Notes: generated by a model from the letters alone, not told the origin. 64,000 nt of DNA from Ignavibacteriales bacterium (GCA_016709155.1 JADJEI010000001.1:1054001-1118000), one strand, 5' to 3'. Positions 44,183 to 53,849 are shown, counted from the stretch's first letter. Made by a program: numbers and translations.

Positions 44183-44848
44183 ATGAACGAAAAGCAAATC
44201 GCTGGAGAAAAAGCAATTGAGTATATTCAAGACGGATTTACAATTGGACTTGGTACAGGTTCAACCGTTTATTATACAATTATGAAACTGGGAGAATTAG
44301 TCCGCAGCGGTTTAAGAATTACTGCTGTATCCACTTCAGAAAAAACTACCAAACTTGCCGAAGCACAGGGGATAAAAATCTCTGACATAAATGATGTTCA
44401 AAAAATTGATTTAACCATTGACGGCGCTGATGAAGTTGATCAACATTTTAATGGTATTAAAGGAGGAGGAGGTGCATTGCTATATGAAAAGATTGTAGCA
44501 CTTAATTCAGAAAAGGTAATTTGGGTAATTGATTCTTCAAAACTTGTTGATCAGCTTGGCAAATTTCCTTTGCCGGTTGAAGTAGTACGATTCGGCTGTA
44601 AAAAAACTTTTGACAGATTTTCCGCACTCGGCTTTAATCCTGCATTTAGAATGGGAGGACCGTTTTATTACATAACTGATGCTGGAAATTATATCATTGA
44701 TCTTCAATTAGGCAGGATAGAAAATGCCATGAAACTTGAACAAATTATTAATTCTATCCCCGGTGTTGTAGAATGCGGACTATTTATTGGAATGACTAAT
44801 ACTATTATAGTTGGAAAAAATGGTGATGCTAAAATAATTTTAAAATAA
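44183..44848 (+). CDS. rpiA: Ribose-5-phosphate isomerase A
   Basis: A 221-aa isomerase between ribose-5-phosphate and ribulose-5-phosphate in the cytoplasm. It shows TIGLGTGSTVYYTI, VSTSEKTTKLAEAQG, LTIDGADEVDQHF with catalytic acid, and KGGGGALLYEKIVA. Full length. It is transcribed apart from, but within 7 kb of, the pentose phosphate operon. The upstream 225 bases are AT-rich and hold no other gene; no ribosome site is obvious, as is common in this group. Confidence 0.95.
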   Translation: MNEKQIAGEKAIEYIQDGFTIGLGTGSTVYYTIMKLGELVRSGLRITAVSTSEKTTKLAEAQGIKISDINDVQKIDLTIDGADEVDQHFNGIKGGGGALLYEKIVALNSEKVIWVIDSSKLVDQLGKFPLPVEVVRFGCKKTFDRFSALGFNPAFRMGGPFYYITDAGNYIIDLQLGRIENAMKLEQIINSIPGVVECGLFIGMTNTIIVGKNGDAKIILK

Positions 44849-44849
44849 A

Positions 44850-44876
44850 AGCCTTTACTTTTTTATGGTAAAGGCT
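44850..44876 (+). terminator. Hairpin after rpiA
   Basis: AGCCTTTAC (44850-44858) pairs with GTAAAGGCT (44868-44876), nine bp with a T-rich loop, right after the rpiA stop. No T-tract follows on the plus strand, so it could serve minus-strand transcripts or stabilise the mRNA end. Confidence 0.55.
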
Positions 44877-44932
44877 CTGAGCTGTTAGGTTGACAGGTTT
44901 GCTGGTAAATTTTTTTTATTCTGTCTAAGGAT

Positions 44933-45043
44933 TTATTTGGTACTCAACTTCTTGATCTGATGAGAAACTTTTCGCGAATTGAAGAAAGCAAGAAATCCCA
45001 AAGCGACGATGTATGCTAAAACCCCTATTTCTATTGTTGACAT
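44933..45043 (-). CDS. Small single-pass membrane protein (36 aa)
   Basis: A 36-codon ORF with a good ribosome site (CGGAG, 6-7 bases before ATG at 45041-45043). It begins MSTIEIGVLAYIVALGFLAFF, a single membrane helix of about 17 residues, followed by a basic tail (NSRKVSHQIKKLSTK). This pattern is that of genuine small membrane proteins. It is the only coding candidate in the gap between rpiA and the gene at 45292. No family recognised; the evidence is the ribosome site and the topology. Confidence 0.5.
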   Translation of the reverse strand: MSTIEIGVLAYIVALGFLAFFNSRKVSHQIKKLSTK

Positions 45044-45291
45044 GGATAACTCCGAAATTATTTTTATGTTGAATAATTAATTTTGGATTATGGAAACAAG
45101 TTTAATGCCATTGAAAACTACTTAATTTTGACTATTTCGGTAAAGTTCGTTACATAATGGATAATTTTGACATGTCTAACTTGTAATAATTACAAGCAAA
45201 ATTTTCCGCCATAGTTTTTAAATTGGTTTGAAGCCTTCACCAATCAGAATTATTAGCTTATCCTACTTTATTGGAGCGGAAAGTAAATCTC

Positions 45292-45873
45292 TTATTTTAT
45301 TATGAACTTCTGAAAATCTACAATCTTGGAAAATGTAGTATTGCTTTTCAGCTCAACTATTTCACCGGGTGGAGTTCCGATTAATTTGGTGGGTGAATAA
45401 AAGGCGGGATTGTCAATAATCTTATTGTCGAAATCAATAAAATCCCATCTGCCAAAAAAACTATCACGTAAACTATCTTTTAACAAAACAGTAGCTGAGA
45501 ATACTAAGTTGGGGTCAAGGTTGCTGTTCCAAATTACTCCAATAGCTTTTATCTGCTTAATCTCAAATATAGAACTACTATCTTGCTGATCAAACGGAAT
45601 TGTAATTCCATTTTGCTCTGAGATTACCTTATTCAATCTATCCTGGGTTTGCACTCTTTTAAAGTTCATTTCATCAAAAATTTTTTTTATGTCTGCATAC
45701 CTTTTTTCTGATTGAGCTTTGATTAGTTCATTGTTCAGTTTAACGACTTCTGTAATATCTCCTTTAGCGTCGTTATAAATTTTGGATAAGGGTCCATCAA
45801 TTTTTTGTGAGCAGTCGATAATTAATAATAGCGTAAGTAGAAGGGGAGAAAAAATTTTGATCAAGTTATTCAT
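45292..45873 (-). CDS. Exported hypothetical protein (193 aa)
   Basis: A 193-aa protein with an N-terminal hydrophobic signal (about residues 5-20) ending in LIIDCSQ. The Cys could be lipidated, but Asp directly before it is not usual for a lipobox. A helical charged stretch follows (ELIKAQSEKRYADIKKIFDEM), then a beta-rich domain (VFSATVLLKDSLRDSFFGRWDFIDFDNK) resembling small Ig-like lipoprotein domains. No family recognised. It stands alone, with a MITE-like element on its upstream side and a gene-poor stretch below. Probably an outer-membrane or periplasmic protein. Confidence 0.65.
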   Translation of the reverse strand: MNNLIKIFSPLLLTLLLIIDCSQKIDGPLSKIYNDAKGDITEVVKLNNELIKAQSEKRYADIKKIFDEMNFKRVQTQDRLNKVISEQNGITIPFDQQDSSSIFEIKQIKAIGVIWNSNLDPNLVFSATVLLKDSLRDSFFGRWDFIDFDNKIIDNPAFYSPTKLIGTPPGEIVELKSNTTFSKIVDFQKFIIK

Positions 45874-45969
45874 ACAATTCCAATTATTTTCTTTTAAAAT
45901 ATTAATGTGAAAATATACGAGAATTATTTTGAAGAAAACAACCAGGACTTATTTAGAGTGGTTATTAAA

Positions 45970-46115
45970 AGAGACTTCTGATGGCATTGCCACACTCTTT
46001 CATTCGTGGGCAAAAGGGATATATTATTAAGTTGATTCCCGCTGATGTTTACCCCGATGCGACCGGTGCGAGAATGATGGCAATGCCATTAGCAATTTAA
46101 TTTTCAGAAGTCTCT
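45970..46115. mobile_element. MITE-like element, 146 bp, sharing termini with the 27.1-kb element
   Basis: Perfect 12-bp terminal repeats, AGAGACTTCTGA (45970-45981) and TCAGAAGTCTCT (46104-46115), with an inner pair TGGCATTGCCA/TGGCAATGCCA. The inner sequence is non-coding and different from that of the element at 27062-27174, but the ACTTCTGA/TCAGAAGT ends and a flanking ATTTAATTTT stretch are shared. It lies 5 bases from the stop of the CotH gene, so it may also act as its terminator. Confidence 0.65.
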
Positions 46116-46120
46116 AAAAA

Positions 46121-49100
46121 TTATTTCACCAATAAAAGTTTTTTTGTGATATTAAAATCACCCGCCTTCATCCGATAAAAATAAACTCCACTGCTAAGTT
46201 GTGATGCATCGAATCTGATAGTATAAAATCCCGGAGGCAATTCCTGCTCAACAAGAGAAGCCACTTCCTTACCAAGCACATCATAAACTTTTATTTCGAC
46301 AAATTGTTTTTCGGGAATTTGATAATTTATAAATGTAGCCGGATTGAAAGGGTTGGGATAATTATTACTCAAGAAATATTGATCAGGAATTTCCAGGTTT
46401 TGTTCATCAAGCGAAGTTACATAAACATCATTCTTTTCACCGGGTGTTCCGTGTCCGGAGGAGGCTGCCCAGCTCCCGGCTAATGAATTATCAAAGTTAG
46501 GATTTTTAAGTGACAGTGTTGGCCCATTACCATTTGGCTCGGTTGGCCACGGATATTCATCATCGAACTGAACAGAATCTATAGCATTTCCAGAGTTATC
46601 AAATAATCGCACAATATCCCCGGTGGAGGAAAGACCGAACCCCAGATCACCAATTACATTTTTTACATCAGGAAATAAAATTTTGAATGCAGCGGTGTCC
46701 CTGCAAATTATCAAATAATCATCTGAGGAAATTTGGACACCGGCGGGAATTATAAATTCATGCGAGTCGTCTGAATCTTTTATTATCCAATTAGATAAAT
46801 CAACCGGGATGGAAGTATTATTATAAATTTCAATCCAATCTTCAGTGTTAAAATCTGCGGATGAGCTATAATTAATTTCATTTATTACCAGCGGATTTTC
46901 TGTCGAATCAACTTCAAAAACTGCAGTAAGGCTTAAATTAGAAATTAACGTGTAGTCAATTTCTGTTTCCGTGCTGTTTACATTACCCTCCCATCTTACA
47001 AATTTAAATCCAAAGTTTGGAATAGCTTTAATCTTAATCGGAACCGAATAAAAATATTGTCCAAACCAGGGGAAATCATCCACAAAGATCGAATTGATCT
47101 TAATTCTTCCCGCACCCGGATATGAAGATTGAATAAAAACCGGGCCCATACCCTGCAAGTTGAATTCGTCCATAATAAATCCGCGTAATTGTACAATTCT
47201 ATTAGCGGAAAATTGTCTCATACCTTCAATATTATTTTCCCAATCAACTGCAGACTCGGGCCATTTTGATTTATGTCTTGCCATTTCCTGCAGTAAAGTT
47301 CCCCGAAATTCGTTAATAAGATTTATTACTCTTTCAGAAAGGAAAGTGGAATTAAGATGATCCGCAAAAGTATTGATAAATTCATTCCTAAAATCACTAT
47401 TCAAAGTCAAAGTACGCAGCAAGAAAGTTGACCAGGGTGGGTTAGGCCAGCCGGGACCATTATCTTCTAATGCAAAAGCAAGTGTATTGTGTCTGTATGC
47501 GTTTGGATCAAACAGACCAAATCCAAAATCAGTGTCGAATAAAATCCATCTCCATTTGCCCCCGGCAGTCTGTGGGCGCCAAAATTTAATATTGTTTCCG
47601 GGCCAATCTGTGTTGTCGAAATATATTTCAGAAACTTCGTATCTAATAAAATTGGAAATGTCCATCATCATTTTTACCCAATCATAATTTGAAGCGACAG
47701 TAATATCTTTAGTTTCTAAAAAATTTAATAAATTTTGATAATGGAGGTTTGAGCCGGCGAGTGCATAAGAACCGTCAAGCTCAAGAAGATCAATCGAATC
47801 CGGGTTTACATTATTATTATCCGCGATAAAAGTTTCATTAACTTTTTCACGAATGTTATGAATACCCCAATATTCACCATTCAAAAATAAAACAGCGGGA
47901 CGATACGCCTGATGATCTAACCCAATATCTTTTACTAATGTCTGCATCATACCGTCTCTGAAAATAGAATACATCCAATCATTACCAGCATTACGAAGCA
48001 CAATGGATTCAAAACTTGATATTGGTTTATCATCAAAGATTTTATAATCAATTTTCTTATCGCCGTAAGTGTCGCGCATAAAAATAGCAAGCGATTTTTG
48101 AGCTTGTCCCCTGCTCCAATTTCCAAATATTTTTACTCCGGCATCTCCACTAAAAGCTGCGGAACCATCAGGCTCAAACATTTCGATATGAATTGGTCGT
48201 TCCCAATCCTGCCAAAAATTTGCCCCAAAGTACGGATAGCTTGGCTCAGCACTGTCACCAAGCACATATATCCCCCATTGATCATCCCAAAGATTAAAGG
48301 GAGCAGTAGAGATAGAAACTACAGGCAATTGTGTTTCAAAATTTATTATGTAAGAATTTGTAATTGTTTTACTAGGTAGTGCACCACTAAGGTAACATAC
48401 AGCACGAATAGTAGAAGTTTGCGAAATATTTATTGGCAGTACATAAAGATTAGAAGTATCGCCAGGAATAGACCCATCAGTTGTGTAGTAAATCATTGCT
48501 CCACTATCCTGTGAACTTAAAGTTAAAGTTAGTGGACCGGAATAAAATCCACTTGCTGCTGAGAAGGATGGTGCACTCGCAATTGTAGTATAACCCAATG
48601 TACTATTTGATTGACCCGGTGTTGGTTGAGTAAAATAATTTAGATTGATTGAACCATCGGGGAATCTGCCAAGAGAAATGTCAGTTGGCATTGTAGAATA
48701 AATTATACTATCTGCTGTTCCTCCGAGCGGCGAAGTTAGAAACAACCCTCCACCTTGTGAATCCAGTTTAAAATTCGTATGAAGCATGGGGAAATGGAAC
48801 TCTAATAAATCAGAAGTTCCTCGTGGTTCGGCAGGCGGATTTACCATGCCGAGAGTCAAAAATGGAATCAGAGTTAAGTCTGATGAGCTTGTCCCGTAAT
48901 TATGCACCTCGATTGACAAAATATTTTCGCCGGGAAGAAGTAAGGATTCAATATCGGGTAAATAATATGATGGGGGCTGCAATCCCTGATACAAAAATGC
49001 CTCGATAGCATTATCCGCCCATTGATTCCATGCTGGAATAATTCCCGGTGTTCCGATATTAGCACGAGCAATTTCAACTCCATTTAAGTATGCAACAAAT

Positions 49101-49699
49101 CCATCATCATAATCAACATGCAGAATTGCATATTTAATATTTGTAATATCTTCTATATCAAATTTTTTCCTGACAAACACAGCAATTACATTTGAAGTAA
49201 TAGTTGAGTCGTCTCCATCACCATAACCAAATCCACTTGGACCTTCCTGCCAAAATTGATCATCAAAATTTACATCCCGCCAATTCGAAGGAGGGGCAGT
49301 TACTGCGGAATAATAGCGCCAGCTATCACCTTTGTCAATAATTGTTTCCCAGTGGTTAGCAAAATCATATCTGTTTTTTGAGGAAGCAAATAAATAAATA
49401 TAGTCTTGCGGGATCAACTGCACTTCGGGGAAAACCCATTTGAACTTGTCAGTTGAATCCTCGCTTAAACCATAATTTAAAAGCGAGATAGTATCTACCG
49501 ACGAGTTATATAATTCGATCCAATCCGAAAACTCTCCATCTTCATCTTTAATTGTTACCGAGTTGGATGGCATCAATTCATTAATAAAAATATTTTGGGA
49601 GAAAACTTCACCCGCGCAAATTGTAAAGAAAAACATTCCTACTAAATAGTAATAGGAAATGTATTCTACTAATCTGTTATGTTTTGCATCATCCTTCAT
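46121..49699 (-). CDS. CotH-kinase surface protein with lamin-tail and T9SS domains
   Basis: A 1192-aa secreted protein. A signal helix (about 17-34) leads to a lamin-tail domain (FINELMPSNSVTIKDEDGEF), a chitobiase C-terminal-like repeat (YYTTDGSIPGDTSNLY), then the CotH kinase domain (KIFGNWSRGQAQKSL, the EYWGIHNIREKVNE block and WILFDTDFGFGLFD). A tail with a second lamin-tail domain (VINEINYSSSADFNTEDWIE) and a T9SS domain (NYPNPFNPATFINY) follows. CotH kinases phosphorylate Ser on partner proteins in spore coats; in this group their partner is unknown. It lies near, but may be separate from, the beta-glucan genes. Intact and long. Confidence 0.87.
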   Translation of the reverse strand: MKDDAKHNRLVEYISYYYLVGMFFFTICAGEVFSQNIFINELMPSNSVTIKDEDGEFSDWIELYNSSVDTISLLNYGLSEDSTDKFKWVFPEVQLIPQDYIYLFASSKNRYDFANHWETIIDKGDSWRYYSAVTAPPSNWRDVNFDDQFWQEGPSGFGYGDGDDSTITSNVIAVFVRKKFDIEDITNIKYAILHVDYDDGFVAYLNGVEIARANIGTPGIIPAWNQWADNAIEAFLYQGLQPPSYYLPDIESLLLPGENILSIEVHNYGTSSSDLTLIPFLTLGMVNPPAEPRGTSDLLEFHFPMLHTNFKLDSQGGGLFLTSPLGGTADSIIYSTMPTDISLGRFPDGSINLNYFTQPTPGQSNSTLGYTTIASAPSFSAASGFYSGPLTLTLSSQDSGAMIYYTTDGSIPGDTSNLYVLPINISQTSTIRAVCYLSGALPSKTITNSYIINFETQLPVVSISTAPFNLWDDQWGIYVLGDSAEPSYPYFGANFWQDWERPIHIEMFEPDGSAAFSGDAGVKIFGNWSRGQAQKSLAIFMRDTYGDKKIDYKIFDDKPISSFESIVLRNAGNDWMYSIFRDGMMQTLVKDIGLDHQAYRPAVLFLNGEYWGIHNIREKVNETFIADNNNVNPDSIDLLELDGSYALAGSNLHYQNLLNFLETKDITVASNYDWVKMMMDISNFIRYEVSEIYFDNTDWPGNNIKFWRPQTAGGKWRWILFDTDFGFGLFDPNAYRHNTLAFALEDNGPGWPNPPWSTFLLRTLTLNSDFRNEFINTFADHLNSTFLSERVINLINEFRGTLLQEMARHKSKWPESAVDWENNIEGMRQFSANRIVQLRGFIMDEFNLQGMGPVFIQSSYPGAGRIKINSIFVDDFPWFGQYFYSVPIKIKAIPNFGFKFVRWEGNVNSTETEIDYTLISNLSLTAVFEVDSTENPLVINEINYSSSADFNTEDWIEIYNNTSIPVDLSNWIIKDSDDSHEFIIPAGVQISSDDYLIICRDTAAFKILFPDVKNVIGDLGFGLSSTGDIVRLFDNSGNAIDSVQFDDEYPWPTEPNGNGPTLSLKNPNFDNSLAGSWAASSGHGTPGEKNDVYVTSLDEQNLEIPDQYFLSNNYPNPFNPATFINYQIPEKQFVEIKVYDVLGKEVASLVEQELPPGFYTIRFDASQLSSGVYFYRMKAGDFNITKKLLLVK

Positions 49700-49756
49700 A
49701 TTATTTAGTGCAAATATATTGATTTAAGGAATCAATACTTTTGACATATAAAAAAA

Positions 49757-52006
49757 TCAATTTAATGTAAATTGAGCCGAAAGTTTATCAATCATTACAT
49801 TAAACTCACCTGCTTCAATGATTCTTTTGTTGTCTCTTCCTATAAATGAAAGTTGATCCGGAGTAATAGTGAATTCAACTACTTGACTAACCCCGGGCTG
49901 CAATGAAATTTTATTCATACCTTTTAATTGTTTTACAGGTCTTGAAACCGAACCAACGAGATCTGAAATGTAAAGCATAACAGCTTCTTTACCCGATTTT
50001 TCCCCGGCATTTTTTAAAGTTACCGATACTTTTATTGCTTCATCTTTATTAAAAGATGTTTTATTCAAAGTTAGATTTGAATACTCAAACCTTGTATAAC
50101 TTAACCCGGATCCAAATGACCATTGAGGGTCATAAGTATTCGAATCGAATTCTTCCATTGGTTTGTGGTCATAGGTTGTAAACCCATTCGTATATTTTGG
50201 ATATGAGAATGGTAGCTTGCCATCAGGGTTATAATCACCGAAAATTATATCTGCAATTGCCCGTCCACCCTCCATGCCCGGCAGCATAGCTACAAGAATT
50301 GAATTCATCCCGGGTTCAATTCTGCTGATTACTCGCGGTCGTCCTTCAAGTAAAACTAAAATTATAGGTTTACCAGTTTTAGATAATTCATCAGCTAATT
50401 TCAGTTGTACATCATCGAGTGTAAGATCATTTAGATTGCCGGGAGATTCGCAGTAAGCTTTTTCGCCAAGACACAAAATTACAGCATCAACTCCGGCAGC
50501 TTTATCTACTGCTGTTTTAATATCAATTTCAGAATTTAATGTGGTTCCCGGTTCATAAATAACATTATTGCTTCCAACTTTTTTCTGCACTGCTTCGAGT
50601 ACTGTTAATTTTTCCTGCGGATAGAGCGATTCTTCGTCACCCTGCCATGTAATTGTCCACCCTCCATTCATCACTGAAAGTAAATTTGCGGTTGGCCCGG
50701 TTACTAAAATTTTTATTTTTTTAGATAGCGGAAGAACGCTGTCTTCGTTTTTCGTAAGTACGACAGACTCGTGAGCTGCTTGTAAATTTATATCAGAGGA
50801 TTGAATTGCAGCAAACTTTTTTATCAGAGATTGATCCGGATATGGATTTTCAAACAGACCTAATTCAAATTTCACAGTTAAAATTCTTGAAACTGCTTCA
50901 TCAATTCTTGTCATCGGAACGGAACCTTCATTAACAAGTTCCAATAAATAATTATAAAAACTAAAATCGTACGGCACCATGCTCATATCTACTCCAGCCA
51001 TAACAGCCATACGCACAGCATCCTTTGGTGAAACGGCAACTTTATCTCGTGTATAAAGTCTGATTATATCTTCCCAGTCCGAAACTGTAAATCCTTTAAA
51101 GTTCAATTCTCCACGCAATACTTCTGTAAGCCAATGATAATCCGAATGCATCGGGATCCCATCAACTTCAGAAGAATTTATCATAATAGTTTTTGCCCCC
51201 GCCTTAATTCCAGCTTCGAAAGTGGGAAGGAAATATTCCCGCATCATTCGTTTTGAAATCCATGCCGGGGTTCTGTCCTTTCCATTGATCGGGAAACTGT
51301 AACCAAGATAGTGTTTAAGACAAACTGCTATTTTATTTGGAGCGCCGATATTATTTCCTTGTGCGCCTTCGATATAACTGACGCTGATTGAGGAAGCAAG
51401 GAAAACATCTTCACCAAATGTCTCCCAAAATCTTGACCACAACGGCTGTCTGCCTATATCCATCACGGGATAGAAATCCCATCGAATTCCTGATGCTCTA
51501 ACTTCAAGAGATGTGATTTCGCCTGATTTCTTCATCAACCACGGATTAAACGTAGCTGCCATATTTATTGCCTGGGGAAAAAGTGTTGCGCCTTTAGTAT
51601 AAGTTGCTCCATGAATCGCGTCAATGCCATAGAGAATAGGAATGCCAAGATTGGTTTTTTTTGAAGCAATATCCTGAATCTTAGTAATCACTTCGTGCCA
51701 GTATTCTACTGAATAAGCTACGTCATAGACGTTTAGAATTGAGCCAACATGGTATTTAGTAATTGCCTCATCAAGTTTTTGAAGATCAAGTTCGTGACTT
51801 GTGTTTTTAGTGCCTTGTGTTTTTGAAACCGCTTGAAGAGTTATTTGAGTCATCTGCCCGATTTTTTCTTCAACTGACATCTTTCCTAAAAGTTCTTTTA
51901 CTTTGTTTTGAATTATTTCCTGATCAGTTAACTTATGGTACGAAGAGTTAAATCCGACAAAGAAAAAAATCGTAAATAGCGATAGAAGGTATTTTGATAA
52001 TTTCAT
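49757..52006 (-). CDS. GH3 family beta-glucosidase, BglX-like
   Basis: A 749-aa exported glycosidase removing glucose from the non-reducing end of beta-glucan oligosaccharides. The N-terminal signal (about residues 1-20) has no T9SS tail, so it is periplasmic or lipid-free soluble. GH3 blocks: MSVEEKIGQMTQ, IDAIHGATYTKGATLFPQ, KHYLGYSFPINGKDRT, and the nucleophile Asp310 in GFTVSDWEDI. The (alpha/beta) second domain has LCLGEKAYCESPG and LPFSYPKYTNGFTTYDHKP, and the C-terminal fibronectin-like domain ends the protein. It lies 11 bases after the GH16 lichenase stop, the natural next step of the pathway. Confidence 0.94.
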   Translation of the reverse strand: MKLSKYLLSLFTIFFFVGFNSSYHKLTDQEIIQNKVKELLGKMSVEEKIGQMTQITLQAVSKTQGTKNTSHELDLQKLDEAITKYHVGSILNVYDVAYSVEYWHEVITKIQDIASKKTNLGIPILYGIDAIHGATYTKGATLFPQAINMAATFNPWLMKKSGEITSLEVRASGIRWDFYPVMDIGRQPLWSRFWETFGEDVFLASSISVSYIEGAQGNNIGAPNKIAVCLKHYLGYSFPINGKDRTPAWISKRMMREYFLPTFEAGIKAGAKTIMINSSEVDGIPMHSDYHWLTEVLRGELNFKGFTVSDWEDIIRLYTRDKVAVSPKDAVRMAVMAGVDMSMVPYDFSFYNYLLELVNEGSVPMTRIDEAVSRILTVKFELGLFENPYPDQSLIKKFAAIQSSDINLQAAHESVVLTKNEDSVLPLSKKIKILVTGPTANLLSVMNGGWTITWQGDEESLYPQEKLTVLEAVQKKVGSNNVIYEPGTTLNSEIDIKTAVDKAAGVDAVILCLGEKAYCESPGNLNDLTLDDVQLKLADELSKTGKPIILVLLEGRPRVISRIEPGMNSILVAMLPGMEGGRAIADIIFGDYNPDGKLPFSYPKYTNGFTTYDHKPMEEFDSNTYDPQWSFGSGLSYTRFEYSNLTLNKTSFNKDEAIKVSVTLKNAGEKSGKEAVMLYISDLVGSVSRPVKQLKGMNKISLQPGVSQVVEFTITPDQLSFIGRDNKRIIEAGEFNVMIDKLSAQFTLN

Positions 52007-52017
52007 ATTTGAATAAT

Positions 52018-53829
52018 TTATTTTAATAAAATAATTTTTTGGGTATGTGTTCCATATTTTGACTGCATTGTAGCCAGGTAAACACCTGAACCGATAAGCC
52101 TATTGGAGCTGTTAACAGATTGCCATTCTATTTGGTGATAACCAGAAGCAACCTCACCGGCATCTTTACTATAAATTAAATTACCAAGAATGTCGTACAC
52201 CGAAAAAAAAACAGGACTTTGCTGAGCGAGATAGAATTTTATAATTGTTGAGCCGTTAAAAGGGTTGGGGTAATTTTGTTCAACTTTAAATTGGTTTGGT
52301 AAATACTCAGATTCATCCATTAAACCGGTAGTGTTTTGAGTAATTACTATTCCATTCAAAAGTCCATTATTAATTTTTGCAGCAAAATAAATTTCAAGTA
52401 TTCCATCCTCAACATGAATGTTTGTAAACGGAGCTTCGTAAGCCGAATGACTACCTACGAGCTGGTAAATGTCAAGATTAGTTAATACTTTATTTTCTTC
52501 GATATAAACATCAAATTTTCTTTGACCGGTTGATGTGAAGAAATTCTCCGAGAACATCAGCTTAACATCGTAGTTACCATTAGGAACGCGAATTTGATAA
52601 TTAACATTCCCATTTATTTCCGAGTGATAGATATCATCTTCTGTCGTTCCTGTTATTTGATAAGTATTCGAATATAAATTGCCATCGAGATATCCATATT
52701 CAGTAGTTTCATTCCACTCTTGTTCAGCCAGATATCCAAGAGCGGAAACCCCGCCGCAATTAATTTTTATGGGAAATTGAAGTTGTGATGCCATAATCAA
52801 ACTAATCGCACGTGTGCTCATTGTGTTGGGTGATATGGCTCTATCCTTAATGTTTTGAACAACAATTGTTTTAGTTGAATTTAAATTTAAACCTGTCACA
52901 CCAAGCTCAACAACTTTAAAGTCAGGTAACAATAACGCTGAATTTATTGTAACATCTGAAATGAAATAATTAGAAACAGTTTCCGCAGATGCCTCATCCA
53001 ATTCCTCGCTGAAAGCTACGACCACTTTTGATTCAGATTCTCCTCTTGCAAATAAAACTACAGGGGGCTGCACATCAGAGTAACCAAGATTTGTTTCTTT
53101 CGTTAAGCACAGAATCAATTTCCCATCCTGAAATACAGCATTCTCCTGAACAAAATCGCAGCCATTTCCTTCAAAAGTATGAGTGGCTTTATCCCACCGA
53201 CCTGTGTCCCACGAATCGAACTCATCAGTCCAGTCGTGAGTGAAATTATTATCGGTACCATAATCGCCGGCCCCGGGGGTGTAAGAGTAGTAACTTACCC
53301 AATCATAGAAAGCGAACGCCGGAAGTGCCTCCGGGTTAAAAACTCCAGCCCAATTTTCATATTGAGGGTTCCAGATATTCATCATGATTTTTTGATCTTT
53401 GGTTAGAGTTTGAATATGAGCGCCTGTTTGCCGAAGAACTTCCACGTTATCAATGAACCACGCTACATAATCAGGAGTCCATTCAAAAGCATACGTGTGA
53501 TAATCGAGATGGGGGGAAGAGAAAAGTGGATAATGTCCCACATGATTAGCCTGGCCCGGTGTGATAGTATTAAACTGAACATCGTTCGGATATCTGCCAA
53601 GTATTTCGATATCTATTTCATTCCAGTTTTGGCTTCCGCCTTCATCATGATAGGTAAAGAAAGATGAAAGCATTCCTTCGCGCTGAGCAGATTTTATGCT
53701 TGCTTCAAATCTTCCATAAGTGTAAGCTAATTTGGTTCTGTACTCTGCACCTTTATAAATTTTGGCAGAGGAATTTATACTGAAACAGAATATCAGTATT
53801 AAAACAAATATAAACTTTAGGTTTATCAT
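52018..53829 (-). CDS. Circularly permuted GH16 beta-glucanase (Fibrobacter lichenase type) with Ig-like, malectin-like and T9SS domains
   Basis: A 603-aa secreted glucanase. The signal peptide ends at SSAK. The catalytic GH16 part (22-246) starts with KGAEYRTKLAYTYGRFEASI and has the acid/base motif EIDIEILG (Glu71, Asp73, Glu75), then EWTPDYVAWFIDN. The block normally at the GH16 N-terminus, DWTDEFDSWDTGRWDKA to QDGKLILCLTKE, lies at 198-246 instead. This order is that of the naturally permuted Fibrobacter succinogenes 1,3-1,4-beta-glucanase, which matches closely in my memory. An SbsA-like Ig domain (254-345), a malectin-like domain (INCGGVSALGYLAEQEW) and a T9SS tail (NYPNPFNGSTIIKF) follow. 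Extracellular hydrolysis of mixed-linkage beta-glucan is the likely role. Confidence 0.92.
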   Translation of the reverse strand: MINLKFIFVLILIFCFSINSSAKIYKGAEYRTKLAYTYGRFEASIKSAQREGMLSSFFTYHDEGGSQNWNEIDIEILGRYPNDVQFNTITPGQANHVGHYPLFSSPHLDYHTYAFEWTPDYVAWFIDNVEVLRQTGAHIQTLTKDQKIMMNIWNPQYENWAGVFNPEALPAFAFYDWVSYYSYTPGAGDYGTDNNFTHDWTDEFDSWDTGRWDKATHTFEGNGCDFVQENAVFQDGKLILCLTKETNLGYSDVQPPVVLFARGESESKVVVAFSEELDEASAETVSNYFISDVTINSALLLPDFKVVELGVTGLNLNSTKTIVVQNIKDRAISPNTMSTRAISLIMASQLQFPIKINCGGVSALGYLAEQEWNETTEYGYLDGNLYSNTYQITGTTEDDIYHSEINGNVNYQIRVPNGNYDVKLMFSENFFTSTGQRKFDVYIEENKVLTNLDIYQLVGSHSAYEAPFTNIHVEDGILEIYFAAKINNGLLNGIVITQNTTGLMDESEYLPNQFKVEQNYPNPFNGSTIIKFYLAQQSPVFFSVYDILGNLIYSKDAGEVASGYHQIEWQSVNSSNRLIGSGVYLATMQSKYGTHTQKIILLK

Positions 53830-53849
53830 AAAATCCTTTCAAAAAAAAT

